Assembly: GCF_000315625.1 (NCBI RefSeq)
Contig: NW_005434608.1
Location: 85,529-149,528 of the forward strand
Length of the DNA stretch: 64,000 nt
Origin: Guillardia theta CCMP2712
Taxonomy: Eukaryota; Cryptophyceae; Pyrenomonadales; Geminigeraceae
Direction of reading: 5' to 3'
Below the pieces are notes generated by a model that saw nothing but the letters and a program-made list of their open reading frames with translations, ran no database searches and was not told the origin of the DNA. Shown in pieces: positions 19,576-29,585 of this stretch. Numbering within the stretch: the first letter of the stretch is position 1; each line of letters begins with the position of its first letter. Both the position numbers and the translations under genes were made by a program.

Positions 19576-19975
19576 CCTTCTTAAAGGTCGATATTTTATC
19601 GTCGATTGTGAATATGTACCCCATCATGTTATCCATATTTCCTCTCTTCATCCGGTGTCATCAATGTGACATACTCGAGCACCCGCCTGCAGCCCCTCAG
19701 CCTACTTGCCCTCTCCACCCACCACTTCCTCTTGGAGTCTTTGAAGGTGCTCACACTCGTGCCGCTGCTACTGCTCTCTCAGGCTAGAGCCTCTGACGGC
19801 ACGATCGGATGGCGAGCCCATCGCTCGTTCCTATGGCTCTTTACAAGATGCGACTCCCGCCCTGAGAGCTCATAGGAGTGAATGTGATGCCATCAGCCTT
19901 TAAGACGATTGAAATAGACGATTGAAAAACTTCTCGAACAAGTCGCGCTACCTCAAATTCTAGTTTCTCGCGCGC
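19576..19975. other. right edge of insertion and spacer
   Basis: Contains AT-rich insertion DNA up to 19667, the right direct repeat (19668-19700) and then ordinary spacer. This spacer presumably was once the 3' flank of the DUF2009 gene. No gene is supported. The EF-hand gene ends convergently at 19976. Confidence 0.55.
19668..19700 (+). repeat. right 33-bp direct repeat of the composite insertion
   Basis: GACATACTCGAGCACCCGCC... matches 13214-13246 with two mismatches. Far longer than ordinary transposon target duplications, it suggests repair-associated or recombination-mediated insertion. Confidence 0.8.
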
Positions 19976-22843
19976 TCATTTGCAGGTCCAGTAGTCCGAG
20001 TCGAACATGGCGTACGCATACCTACCGTACTCCTTGAAGATGTACTCCCTTCTGAGTGAGACGGGGTTGCTCTGGCTGGAGCAGTAGTTCTGCTCTGTAG
20101 GATAGATAGGCATCGTCCAAGTCTTGGAGGTCCACAACAAGTCGAGCCTGGCTTCCATGTCGTACCTGTGTCCGATCTTCATCTTCTGTCCTGATCGCTG
20201 CATGGACCCGCATCGGAAGCCCAGGTAGGCATACCCACTCACCGTGAAGCGAGCGTTGGCCCAGTAGGGTCCGATGCTCAATGTGGAGTACCCGGTGATG
20301 AGCGGATTCGAGCCGAACTGACCGACAGAGCATGTGTAGTACTCCTTCATGGTCAGCCCCCCTACGATACCTATGCCCACGCCCAGGGAAGGGCAGAAGC
20401 TGGAGATGGCGGAGGGGAGGCGCATGGGAGGACAGCGGCAGGGGTTGATGCTGACGAAGAGGTCGCCTGCGTAGCTGATGGTGGCGCGATTGGAGTTGAG
20501 CCCCCGGATCTCAAGCTCGATCCCTCCTGAGAAGCTGGGGCAGCCGTAATTGATCTGGGGCTTGATGTACATGGCGACGTTGTCCTTGCAGCTCTCGTAC
20601 ATGAACTCAAGGCCGATCGAACCTGATCTGGCGGTCGTCTTGGACGATGACTTGGCCGAGCTGATGCTGCTGTAGGGGCCCTGGACTACCGACGGGTACC
20701 CGAGTCGGGAGCAGAAGGACCTGAGCGATGAGTTGCCGGGCTGCGAGTTAGTCGATTCAGCGGCCCTAGAGAGAAGCTGAGCCTCGCCCAAGAAGCTCCA
20801 AGACTGATCGTTGACATCTTTCTTTCTGTCAGAGAACAGAAGCCTGCGAGACATGTTGGCCCCCGGCTCGAAGGAAGACATATCCTCCATCGTTGTGCTT
20901 GCGTTTTCATGGAGGCCCCATGACGGATCAGGGACTATAATATTTGACACAGATCCCTCCATGAGCTTTGCCGGGGGGATCAGATCCTGTGGATCGCAAG
21001 CCTGCAGGATGGTTTCCATGTCCAGGTCGCTCAAAGGAATCGGATTGTTCTCCTCCCCCTCGATCGCCATCAGCGAGTCAAACCTCCAACGAAGGTTGCC
21101 CCGCACGAACTGGTAGAGCCTCTTCCTGTAGTAGTCCTCGTACACATGGAACACCTCGCTGCTCCCTTCCGCCTTTGCGCGAATTTCAAAGTGTTTGCAG
21201 TAGATGCCGTTCACTGATTGGAAGCCCTGGAAAAGAATTTCAAAGTCCGAGGATGCCTTGGGGCTAGCAAGAGCTCTTCGGTTGTCGACAACTGAAGCGA
21301 GGGACTGATCCTCTCTGAGGTCACAGAAGAAGTACTTCCCTTTGAACACCTGATACGTCAGCTTGTGCGACTCGTTCTGAATCTTGATCAGCTTTTGCTC
21401 CGGCCATTGCGCCTTGGTCTGAACCGTCTTGGCCCAATGTCTTGAATTGAACGTCAAGCTGTACTGATCTTCCTCCAAACGCAACCCCTTCCTTCCTGCA
21501 TCTTCATCCGTCACCCAGTCAACCGTCTCGCCTCCGCCAGTCTGGCAGGAATAGGTCGACTTCCCCCCTTCGTCTTCGCAGAACTCAACCTCCACCACGT
21601 GCGCTGTGTACTGCGAGGGAGGAAACGCCGGGAGCTGGTCGGGCTTAGAGTGTTCAGCTGATTCTTGCTTGAGTGCGCTCCTGATGATGTTGAACATTCC
21701 GAGTATCTCCACCACCCCTAGAAGTCTCCGCCCGTGCGAGTCCACCTGGAACCCAGCTCTTGTGAAGGCGCCTTGCAGTGATTCATGGAAGACGATGACC
21801 TCGCCGTCAAGGGTGATGTCACCGAGGTGAGTGTAGATGACAACAACACTGCCGTGCCTGCTCCAGGTCTCCTCGTACCTCGCGACTGCGAAGATCTGAA
21901 AGTGGATGAAGGCCTGGCCTTGTATCACCTTCATCGACCTGAGCTCCGACAGCTGCTCGTCGTCCATGAGAGATGTCAACTTTGCAGGAGATGTGGACTG
22001 AGCCGTCTGGATGGGTTTGACAGCGCACGTGTCGTTGCTGCAGGTCATGTTGAGCGATCTTCTCGACGTCAGGACACCATCCTTGACATCGAAGTCAGTC
22101 GAGGCGACTCGAACGGGCTCGTCGGTTCCCTTTACGGTCATTACCCCCCCAGCCTTGACTTCACTGTCCTTAGTTATCTCAATCACCGCGTACGTCAATC
22201 CGAACACGGCGGCCTGAGTGAGGATGAAGAGGATGCCGAGGATGATGAGGAAGTTGAAGTACATCCTTGACTTGTTTCTCTCATTCTTCAACGCCGAGAT
22301 TCCAGTCAGAATCTCGTGGGAATCTAGAAATTCGTCATTGTTAATGTCCATCATCTTCAGCTGCTGGTGGGCACTAGGTGGGAATACGTCCAAGGGAATC
22401 TTTCCTCGTGTCTTGATCTGTACGAAACGGCTGTGGAAATCGAAGGCCTCGGTGATCTGCTCTGCGTCGAGCGTCCGCATCTCCTGCTTCAACGGAGCTG
22501 CTTCACTTGCGTCTTGAGAAGCAGAGATTGTTTGCTGCATCTTGACTGGCAGCAGCGAGAGAGGAATCTTCCCTGCCTCGAGGCTCTGGAACACTAGGGC
22601 CATCTCCTGAATCTCTTCAACGTTGAGCATCCCGTCCTTGCTCCTGTTGAATCGTCGTAGAGCATCCGCCAGGTTGGGAGGCAGAGAGTCGAGGGGGACC
22701 TTCTCCTCAGCGCGCTCTGCATGATCGACGTTGACTGTAGGCTGCACCTTGTCTTCGTCCTGCACGTCCACGAAGATCAGACTCGCTGCTGCCAGGTCTC
22801 CTCCCGCCTCCAACCCGCCGCCTCCGTTCGCCATGTCGGCCAT
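19976..22843 (-). CDS. single-pass membrane protein with EF-hand-like modules and large ectodomain
   Basis: An intronless frame of 955 residues starts at ATG 22841-22843. The cytosolic N-terminus holds three copies of a module beginning K-(I/V)-P-L-x-x-(L/F)-P (about 48-62, 92-106, 148-162). Copies one and three are followed by EF-hand-like loops (FNRSKDGMLNVEEIQEM; MDINNDEFLDSHEIL), suggesting calcium sensing. One membrane helix lies at about 195-222 (YFNFLIILGILFILTQAAVF). The remainder is a large Cys-containing region with N-x-S/T sites and two RRLL strings, presumably extracellular or lumenal. I recognise no ectodomain family. An upstream in-frame extension exists but the Met at 22843 is the first plausible start. 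GGGGTAGGGGT is 66 bp upstream. Confidence 0.8.
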   Translation of the reverse strand: MADMANGGGGLEAGGDLAAASLIFVDVQDEDKVQPTVNVDHAERAEEKVPLDSLPPNLADALRRFNRSKDGMLNVEEIQEMALVFQSLEAGKIPLSLLPVKMQQTISASQDASEAAPLKQEMRTLDAEQITEAFDFHSRFVQIKTRGKIPLDVFPPSAHQQLKMMDINNDEFLDSHEILTGISALKNERNKSRMYFNFLIILGILFILTQAAVFGLTYAVIEITKDSEVKAGGVMTVKGTDEPVRVASTDFDVKDGVLTSRRSLNMTCSNDTCAVKPIQTAQSTSPAKLTSLMDDEQLSELRSMKVIQGQAFIHFQIFAVARYEETWSRHGSVVVIYTHLGDITLDGEVIVFHESLQGAFTRAGFQVDSHGRRLLGVVEILGMFNIIRSALKQESAEHSKPDQLPAFPPSQYTAHVVEVEFCEDEGGKSTYSCQTGGGETVDWVTDEDAGRKGLRLEEDQYSLTFNSRHWAKTVQTKAQWPEQKLIKIQNESHKLTYQVFKGKYFFCDLREDQSLASVVDNRRALASPKASSDFEILFQGFQSVNGIYCKHFEIRAKAEGSSEVFHVYEDYYRKRLYQFVRGNLRWRFDSLMAIEGEENNPIPLSDLDMETILQACDPQDLIPPAKLMEGSVSNIIVPDPSWGLHENASTTMEDMSSFEPGANMSRRLLFSDRKKDVNDQSWSFLGEAQLLSRAAESTNSQPGNSSLRSFCSRLGYPSVVQGPYSSISSAKSSSKTTARSGSIGLEFMYESCKDNVAMYIKPQINYGCPSFSGGIELEIRGLNSNRATISYAGDLFVSINPCRCPPMRLPSAISSFCPSLGVGIGIVGGLTMKEYYTCSVGQFGSNPLITGYSTLSIGPYWANARFTVSGYAYLGFRCGSMQRSGQKMKIGHRYDMEARLDLLWTSKTWTMPIYPTEQNYCSSQSNPVSLRREYIFKEYGRYAYAMFDSDYWTCK

Positions 22844-22908
22844 GACCGGTCGAGTCAGAGACTGACACCCACCCGCCCAGCTATTGTCACATGACCGTCC
22901 AACATCCA

Positions 22909-22919
22909 GGGGTAGGGGT
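22909..22919 (+). promoter_or_regulatory. GGGGTAGGGGT upstream of the EF-hand gene
   Basis: Exact copy of the recurring G-rich word, 66 bp upstream of a minus-strand ATG, so the coding sense strand reads ACCCCTACCCC. Nearby 22937-22950 has the variant GGGGGGTAGGGGGT. Confidence 0.35.
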
Positions 22920-22983
22920 TCCCATAATTCAGTAGCGGGGGGTAGGGGGTAGTAATATGCCAAGAAGGGGTCATTAAAATAAT

Positions 22984-23226
22984 GCAGCACAAGTCGAGAA
23001 GGAGCGGGGGTAGGGGTCAGTAATAATGGCAGCACAAGTCACGAGTCAAGAAGTAGCGGGGGTAGGGGTCAGTAATAATGGCAGCACAAGTCAAGAAGGA
23101 GCGGGGGTAGGGGTCAGTAATAATGGCATAACTTATGGCAGCACAAGTCAAGAAGTAGCGGGGGTAGGGGTCAGTAACAATGCAGCACAAGTCAAGAAGG
23201 AGCGGGGGTAGGGGTCAGTAATAATG
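22984..23226 (+). repeat. five-unit 45-bp minisatellite built around GGGGTAGGGGT
   Basis: Five units each contain GCAGCACAAGTC, AGCGGGGGTAGGGGTCAG and TAATAATG, with small insertions in units two and three. The tandem array amplifies the same G-rich word seen singly upstream of other genes. An open frame across it (repeating AGVGVSNNG) is a by-product of the repeat. Confidence 0.9.
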
Positions 23227-23526
23227 CACGCGTCAACGGGGGTAGGGGTCAAGTACGCATACATCGTTGAACGGTGTCAACCCCTGATACCTTCAAGTCT
23301 TTCACTACCCCCCCCCAACCCTCCCCCCCCCCCCGCCGCCGGGACTCGCTGGCAGGGGTCAGTGGAAAAAAAAAGACTCGGGGGTGTAGTGCAGTGCGGT
23401 ACCCTCTACCCTACCGGGTGACCGCCGCCGTGTCCGTACGGTACGGTGGAGATCGGACAGGACCCCCAGCTGATGGATCGCATGCCAGCCGTGCCAGTCA
23501 GATAGCGCCGAGTTAACAAAACTCTC

Positions 23527-23561
23527 CCTCGTACTGATCTTTAACTTAACTTTGAGTAAAG
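23527..23561 (-). repeat. 35-bp dispersed repeat, copy 1
   Basis: Its reverse complement, starting CTTTACTCAAAGTTAAGTTA, is identical to 28945-28979 and one mismatch from 29047-29081. It lies inside a GC-rich spacer block. Confidence 0.85.
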
Positions 23562-24558
23562 AAGCTCTCAAGGCAGCAATGTACTACGGTACGTGCTGAC
23601 TCGGACGAAGAGGAGGTCTTCCTAGCCGTCTTGCTAAGGTTATCTCATGTCTGGATGCTTCAGAGTCTGGTTTCGTGTGCCGCATTAAACTCGGTCCGAT
23701 CTTGAGCAAAACCGTCTCAGTGACTCGCTGTCTAGCCCGGGGGACCGTCCGAGAACACTGAGCACTCACGGTGGTGACCGCTCACAGCGGCCTCGGGATG
23801 TCCGAGCCTGACTCTGTGAGGCTCTTCTTTACTCAGTCGGGCCCGACCGTCACGGCGTCAAGTCCGGCCGCGCTCTGAGTGGCCGCGGCGGCCCGGCTGG
23901 CCGGCGGCCTCCCCGAGTCGGAGTCCCGGTGACCGGGGCCCTCTAAGGGGAGATAACCGATTTGTAACGGCAGGCTCATTGCGATGGCGGACCTGGAGGA
24001 AGAGCTGCTGCGGGAGATGGAGACGGAGAGCGAGTAAGAGGAGGAGGAGGAGGAGGAGGAGGAGGAGGAGGAGGAGGAGGAAGATGCCTTGGTGAGACCA
24101 GGAGGAGGAGAAGCAGTGCGTCGACTGAGTAGAGGACGCCCCCAGCAAGATATGGAAATTGCGATTGAAGCGAGCTTGGTCGCACTTAACATAGGCAGAC
24201 GCGAGTACTTGGAGATGGGAGGGGAGGGGGGCGGAGGGGGAAGAGGTCATGCAAGGCGATGTTCACACAGAGAAAGAGGGTGATGAAGACGGGGCGAAGA
24301 GATGGGGCGAAGAAGAGAACACCTGTGGGATAGGAGAGGATAAGGTGTGGGTGGTTTTGCCACACTTGGGGCAAGCGCAACAGAAGGTCTTGTCTGGTGT
24401 GAAGTGACTGTTCTAGCCTTGATGTTGTAGCGTGTACTTGACATGATGTTCTCAGGTGCAGTGAAGCTGCAGAAGAAGAAGCATCTCCCATGTTTTTGAG
24501 CTGGAGCGGTATAGGTACCAGTTAGTCGTGCGGGAGAAGTCTGACTGTATTCCAAGGG

Positions 24559-26057
24559 AAAGCACGGTTGAACTTGCTAGGCGAAGATGTTCTGATCAGA
24601 ATATTCTCTATGCTTCCTGTCACCAAACTATGTGATAGCTCGCTCTTAGATGCCCTGTGGTTTCCCTGCCTTGCTGCCCTGATGCTTGTTTTCAGGTACC
24701 ATGGCGTTGGTCTGTCAGTGGTTGAGGAAAGTTTCGGGCAAGGACGTCCTGTGGAAGGCGTTGTATCTTGAGCGATGGGCGGATCCGAAGTCGCACATCT
24801 TTGCGAGAGATGCGCTGAGAGAGGTGGGAGGCGCTGACAACTTTGGTAGCTGCTCGCTCTAAGACGTGTGGTGCAGGGGTGGAAGAAGGTGTATGCCTCG
24901 AAGGATATGGATATCAAGGCACAGGTTACGATCTGATGTCTCATGTGTGAGTTGCTGTCGTGGGTGACACGGAGGGAGGCAGGACGAGAACGAGGCGTTG
25001 ATGAGCTCTATCAAGTGTATCGAGGATAAGGAGTGCCAGGTGAGGAGAGTTGGTGAGCTGAGCGATTGTTTGATGGAACCAAGGATGCCTTTCGAGCAAT
25101 GCAAGCCGCAAAGAGGTCGCTCTCTCTCAACAAGAAAGCGACTCCCAAGCAAGAAGGTGCTTGCAGAGCTCTCGCGGTGCTCATGGTGTCTGACTGTGGG
25201 ATCAGAAGGAAACTCCGCCATGGACCTCCTGCAGAACGCGATACTGGAGTTCAAGTCTCGATGCAAGTTCCCGCACGCGGGGCACTCCAGCAGCTCTGGC
25301 TCCTTGGGAGTTTCTCTTCCACCGTTCGAGTCCGGCACCAAAGGTAGCAGTCAAAGTATGGAATTGAAACGGCGCTGAAGTGCGTGACAGTAAACGTTGA
25401 TACGAATGGAGTTGGCGAACAGAAGAGATCACAGTCACAGTCCTCCATGTTCGGAAAGGTGATTGAATCGAACTTACCCCTTTCCTGGTCCTGGATCTCC
25501 TCCTTTTTCTTCTTCCTCTTTCTCCTCCTCCTCCTCCTCCTCCCCTCCTCCTCTTCCTCCTCCTCTTTGTTGTCTCATTGGAGCTCCAGGGCGGATTCTT
25601 CACATCTTGCACTGCTGGACCCTTCAGAGATTTCTTAGCACACAAGGTTGTTTCTCCTGCTTAATTCTCTACCTCCCGGTGACCTCGCGCAGAAAATCTT
25701 TCCTCGCAAGCATCAGCTTGAAGTTTGCATCTGTAAACTCACGGGGGAGCTGCATATGTGCAGGTTGCACCATCCCATTTGCTGACCTCCTCCTCTGACT
25801 CCCTCACCTCAGCTACGATGGCCTAGCCAGAGGGTGCGAGCTGTCGCTGCCCAATGATGATGGGTACTTCGTCTGCCCGATCACAGGTGGGGGGAGGAGA
25901 GACTCTTGGATGCTCCGAGCTAAGTTGAACCTCCAGGGATCATCTGGTGCAACTCAAGGCTGCAAGTGAGTCTCCTGAGCAGGAGAGCGGGAGGACGGTT
26001 GTTGACCTTGCGTCTGCACTCCAGGTTGCGGTGGAGGAGGACGAGGACGAGCCCTGA
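24559..26057 (+). CDS. F-box protein
   Basis: An exon starting at or before 24559 gives LNLLGEDVLIRIFSMLPVTK. A short intron (donor GTGATAGC) is followed by ALVCQWLRKVSGKDVLWKAL then YLERWADPKSH. Together these are a canonical F-box, where the Leu-Pro core and the Cys-x-x-Trp region dock Skp1 of SCF ubiquitin ligases. Further short exons read GWKKVYASKDMDIKAQ and DENEALMSSIKCIEDKECQ, then less certain pieces. Near the end come YDGLARGCELSLPNDDGYF and the acidic tail VAVEEDEDEP with stop at 26055-26057. The exact exon chain between 25050 and 25800 is unresolved. The 5' end may extend to a MADLEEELL exon at 23984. The substrate-recognition domain is not recognised. Confidence 0.65.
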
Positions 26058-26362
26058 GAAGAGGCCTTGTGAATGTCTGGCGTTGAAATCACCATGACGC
26101 CACCGTGTGCATTAGTTCATCTGCTGTATTGTTTGTGTTTGTGTTGTAATTGCAGCATGATTACTTTTGAAGCTCCAATGGTTCACATACCGGCGTTCCC
26201 TCCTCTCCATTCAATCTTCTCCTGTTCGCACCGGCAACTTGAAATGTCGAACAAAGAGACCGCATGGCCTCGGGCAAGCACTGGAAAGCTCTTTGCCAAT
26301 CCTCTTTTATTTACATGCTCCTGCAAGCATGGAGCCCTCACGCTCCTTCTCCTCCCTCGTCC
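26058..26362. other. convergent spacer
   Basis: Short 3' region between the F-box and BASS genes, which end towards each other. No coding signal or structured element is noted. Confidence 0.5.
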
Positions 26363-27824
26363 TCACGGCCACAGCGGAACCGGCAGGTTGTCCTGCCATG
26401 ACATCAGCCCTCTACCTGCTGCACCTCCAGCTCACCTTGAGCCTCCATGCGACAGCGAACGTCGCTCCAAGGCCTGACATCACCAGGACGCCAACAGCCG
26501 ACGGCACCTGAGCGACAAGTTAGTGTGAGATCTCACGGCTCGAGGGCCTAGGCCCTCACCGCGATCAGAGGGTTCTCGAAGTGCTTCCTAGATGCTTACA
26601 GTCAGCAACGGAGGAGAGGAGGGGAGCGAGGTGAGAACGAGGACACAACTGATCTCTTACATGGCAAGGAGATATCCAAGAGCCGCACTTTGCATTCCAG
26701 TCTCGATCGCAATGGTCCCTGCAAATGACTGTCACCTCCCATCGCTATCTCCCGAGTCTTATTTGCTTACTGCTCATCCTCTCACTCATCCCCAGCAGGT
26801 ACCTTGGGAGTGAAAACCCAGCAAGGAAGGACAGTAGGTGTAAAAGAATAACAGGAAAGCCCAGCTCCAGCCCTCCGTTCAAAAGCTCGTCTCTGACTCC
26901 AGCCACGGGGGCTGCAACGAGGCACGAAGTGAGCAAGACGCCGATGAGTGGAGTGACCTCCTTGATCCTTGAGACCACCGAAGGAAGGTACTGATTCAGA
27001 ACCAGCCCCGTCAAGATCGGCATCAGGACGACTTGGAACATCGATGTACACATCCCGACGCCGTCGATGCTGATTTTCAACCCAACTATCAGCTGCAGCA
27101 AGAGAGGTGTCATGACAGCGCAGGTGACCGTAGACATCAAAGTCATCAGGATCGACACGGGAAGATCCCCTCCCGCAATGAAGCAGGCAACGTTAGAAGC
27201 CTGGCTGCCTGGACAGCAAGACAGCAGGATGAGGCCGGTGGCGAGTGACTCCGAGAGGAAACGGCTGACGAGCAGTCCCAGGAGAGGCGTCATCGCATAT
27301 CTGCAGACATATGCTATACCGATGGGGTACAAGTTGTCTCTCACTCGATACAGATCCTTAGCATTCAGACTTGTCCCGATGGACAACATGACGACTGACA
27401 GAAAGAGGCTGTAGGGGTCCATCTCCACCTTCCTGCCAAAGAGACTGAACAGAGTCCCCGGCTCGGTCGTGAGCCACCCAAAACTGTCTGGATTGTAAAG
27501 TGCGATGCCCGACAAGACAAACGTCCACAGGGGAAACAAGAGCGTCAGAGTCTCAATGACTTTGAAGTAGATGTCTCGAAATGTTCGCTTCCGGGGAATC
27601 ACGACAGGTGGGGGCGGAGGTGGAGGCTGCTCCTTCTGCTTCCTCCTGAAGAGCCCTCCTCCTCGAAGTCTCTGAATGGTGGCAGTTGACTGGTGGACCC
27701 TCCTGATGCTATGCAAGGACGGCGGCATGGCCGCGCTTTCAAATGAAGGAAGAGCATGCACATGAAGGTCGAACATTAAAACCATCGCAAGGAAGATGTA
27801 TCTTTCGTTCCACATGTCGAACAT
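26363..27824 (-). CDS. BASS-family (bile acid:sodium symporter-like) transporter with LRGG leader
   Basis: Five exons (27824-26786, 26718-26661, 26587-26560, 26507-26436, 26392-26363) join in frame to 408 residues. Family landmarks are present: SCCPGSQASNVACFIAGGDL, a MTLMSTVTCAVMTPLLLQL helix, FQVVLMPILTGLVLNQYLP, VTPLIGVLLTSCLVAAP, RTIAIETGMQSAALGYLLA and KHFENPLIAVPSAVGVL. These match plant plastid BASS1/BASS2-type carriers (BASS2 imports pyruvate with sodium). About ten membrane helices are expected. The N-terminus has a hydrophobic leader (FLAMVLMFDLHVHALP) then IQRLRGGGLFRRK at 50-62 and a poly-Pro patch, consistent with delivery through the secretory route, perhaps to a plastid-surrounding membrane. 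Substrate cannot be told from sequence. Confidence 0.92.
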
Positions 27825-28944
27825 TTTAAGACAAGCTGTTCAGTCTGACAGTGAGACTCATTCAGAACAAGCAGTCCTGCGTACCTCAAATACACGCTAT
27901 CAGACCCGATTCAACATGCTCGGTCTCAGTGAGCCTTCATTCGCCGATTCCTGCCCAGTCCATTCAGACTTCAGTACAGCAAACAGATGATTCGAGTCAT
28001 GATGCAGAGATCCAAATATATTTATGGTACAACAAGAAATAGAGGATGTAGAGATGTATCCATATGCCTATGTGGAACAACAAGACAATGAGCCTCTGCG
28101 CCCCTACATACATTCTTGGGGTCAACTTGGAGTATGTACAAATCTTCTTTCCTCTTGCATCAGGAGTCTTGGTCAGGACTTTTCTCATATCTTGCTCGTT
28201 CAGCTTCCTCTCTCTCCCTCCCTCTCCCTTGTCTGACCTCTCTTCCCATTTCCCTCACTTAACCCACTGCATGATCCGCCCCTCCCGCGTTGCCCGCGCC
28301 GTCCCTGACGGCTGCGTTACATAACGGTTACAGAACGTTGCACTTCAACGACCATCCCGGATGATCGCCCGGCCGCGCCGGGCCGGGCCCCGGTCAGGGT
28401 ACCGTACCGGGCGGCGTCACTACGGTCACTGCCTGGCCGAGTCACTGCCCGGCCGTGAGTACTACGGTAAAGATCGGACCGTCTGCCCGGCCAGCCTGGC
28501 AGGCCGGGCCGCGTCGCCGCCGACTCGGACTCCGGCCCCTCGTACCGGGCGTACCCGGCGCACGGTTCAACGGTTCATTCGACGGCGAGGTCCGATCGGC
28601 GGCGCCGGCCGCGGGCGGCGTCCCCGAGTCCCGCCGTCCGGTGGCGGGCCGCCAGGCAGCCTGACGGTCCGCCGGTCAGTCGGAGTGACTCGGGCTGCCG
28701 GGTTCCCTCGGAGCGGCTGACCGTCGGACTGTCCTGGCCCAGCTGAGCGCCCGGCCGGGCCGGCCCCGGCCGGAGCCGGGTCAAGCCTTTCAAGTTTCTG
28801 TTTCCGATGTCCCAGCCGGGGGCTCGGGCACGACGGTTCCCGAGTCCCGGTCCCTGAATCGACTAGTACGGTCACTGGGTAGGGGTAGGCCGGCCCGCCC
28901 GGCCCTTCCGGCGAGACGACCAGCCTGGCGGGGGGTGGAATTTT

Positions 28945-28979
28945 CTTTACTCAAAGTTAAGTTAAAGATCAGTACGAGG
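28945..28979 (+). repeat. 35-bp dispersed repeat, copy 2
   Basis: Starts CTTTACTCAAAGTTAAGTTA and ends ATCAGTACGAGG. It directly follows the GC-rich block 28265-28925. Confidence 0.85.
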
Positions 28980-29046
28980 ACAATGATTTTGTTTGTGTGA
29001 TGTATGAGGGCCATTCCAACAAGCCGATTGTGAACTCATGGCTAAC

Positions 29047-29081
29047 CTTTACTCAAAGTTAAGTTAAAAATCAGTACGAGG
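29047..29081 (+). repeat. 35-bp dispersed repeat, copy 3
   Basis: Differs from copy 2 at one base and lies 102 bp downstream in the same orientation. Confidence 0.85.
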
Positions 29082-29585
29082 ACAACTCCTGGCTTTTTGA
29101 CTGGCAATCTGGGGAGCTCTAATAGTTTATTGTTGCGTCTATTCTTGCTTTAATTAATTTTATTCCAAGCTAAAGTAAATGTGCGGTAATGATACGTGTG
29201 TACCTGAAAGTTCCTTTATAATCCTGCGATCGTACTGTGAAAAAATAAAATAATTTTGTTGCAAGCCTGCGTCAACGGGTCCCTGCAAATCTCTTAGATT
29301 GGTGGGGTCCTGGGGTGGTGTATACGGCCTCCCCCCCAAAAAAATATGGTCATTGTGTTTTATTTTTATAATTCGAGTTTTATTGGACCGCGCAGCGCCA
29401 TGCCGCCGCACGACCTTTACCTCCTAGCAGACCGCCATTTCGTCTCTCCAGAAGCTACAAGACAACGATTCCGATCACATCTTTACAGGGCATCATCCCA
29501 GACGCGCTCTTCACGCGGGAACAAGTCACAGAATGGAATCCAAGATGCCCATTGCTCTTTCATTCGCAGGCATTCTATCAACTCG

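Larger units (their letters stand above)
13247..19667. mobile_element. composite insertion of retroelement, hairpin and orphan genes
   Basis: The segment between the 33-bp direct repeats differs from its surroundings. Parts (13540-14600, 19080-19640) are visibly AT-richer. Two pairs of inverted repeats fold it back on itself: 138 bp at 13265-13402 versus 19112-19249, and 566 bp at 15356-15921 versus 17333-17898. A 390-bp hairpin sits near its middle, and a reverse-transcriptase fragment lies at 17990-18115. Contents include orphan frames of unknown type, a GPI-type surface protein gene and truncated copies. No integrase or transposase was found, so the mover is unknown; it may be several nested insertions or a rearranged retroelement or virus-like element. 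Confidence 0.6.
22844..24558. other. long repeat-rich spacer
   Basis: Contains G-rich motifs, a 45-bp minisatellite (22984-23226), a poly-C tract (23310-23335), a GC-rich block in two parts (23400-23480, 23730-23930) and the 35-bp dispersed repeat (23527-23561). From 23984 a possible first exon (MADLEEELLREMETE) followed by a (GAG)n tract may belong to the F-box gene downstream. No other gene is supported. Confidence 0.5.
27825..29399. other. spacer with GC-rich block and dispersed repeats
   Basis: 27825-28260 is ordinary non-coding sequence. 28265-28925 is the largest GC-rich block in the window, made of words such as GGGCCGGGCCC, GTCACTG and GACTCGG, and includes GGGTAGGGGT at 28877-28886. 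28945-28979 and 29047-29081 are two direct copies of the 35-bp repeat. 29100-29345 is AT-rich with poly-C at its end and should contain the promoter of the next gene. Confidence 0.55.

Noticed and set aside
23026-23211. Repeating peptide frame (AGVGVSNNG units)
   Set aside because: Generated by the 45-bp minisatellite; unit lengths vary and break the frame elsewhere.
22984-23226. CRISPR-like array
   Set aside because: Units are adjacent without unique spacers and the host is eukaryotic; it is an ordinary minisatellite.
24330-24420. Minus-strand Cys-rich stretch CCACPKCGKTTHTL as a zinc-finger exon
   Set aside because: Flanking frames do not continue and it overlaps the probable 5' region of the F-box gene on the other strand.
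28361-28875. Open frames of 60-119 codons on both strands
   Set aside because: They lie in an extremely GC-rich block, are Arg/Gly/Pro-rich on every frame and show no conserved motif.
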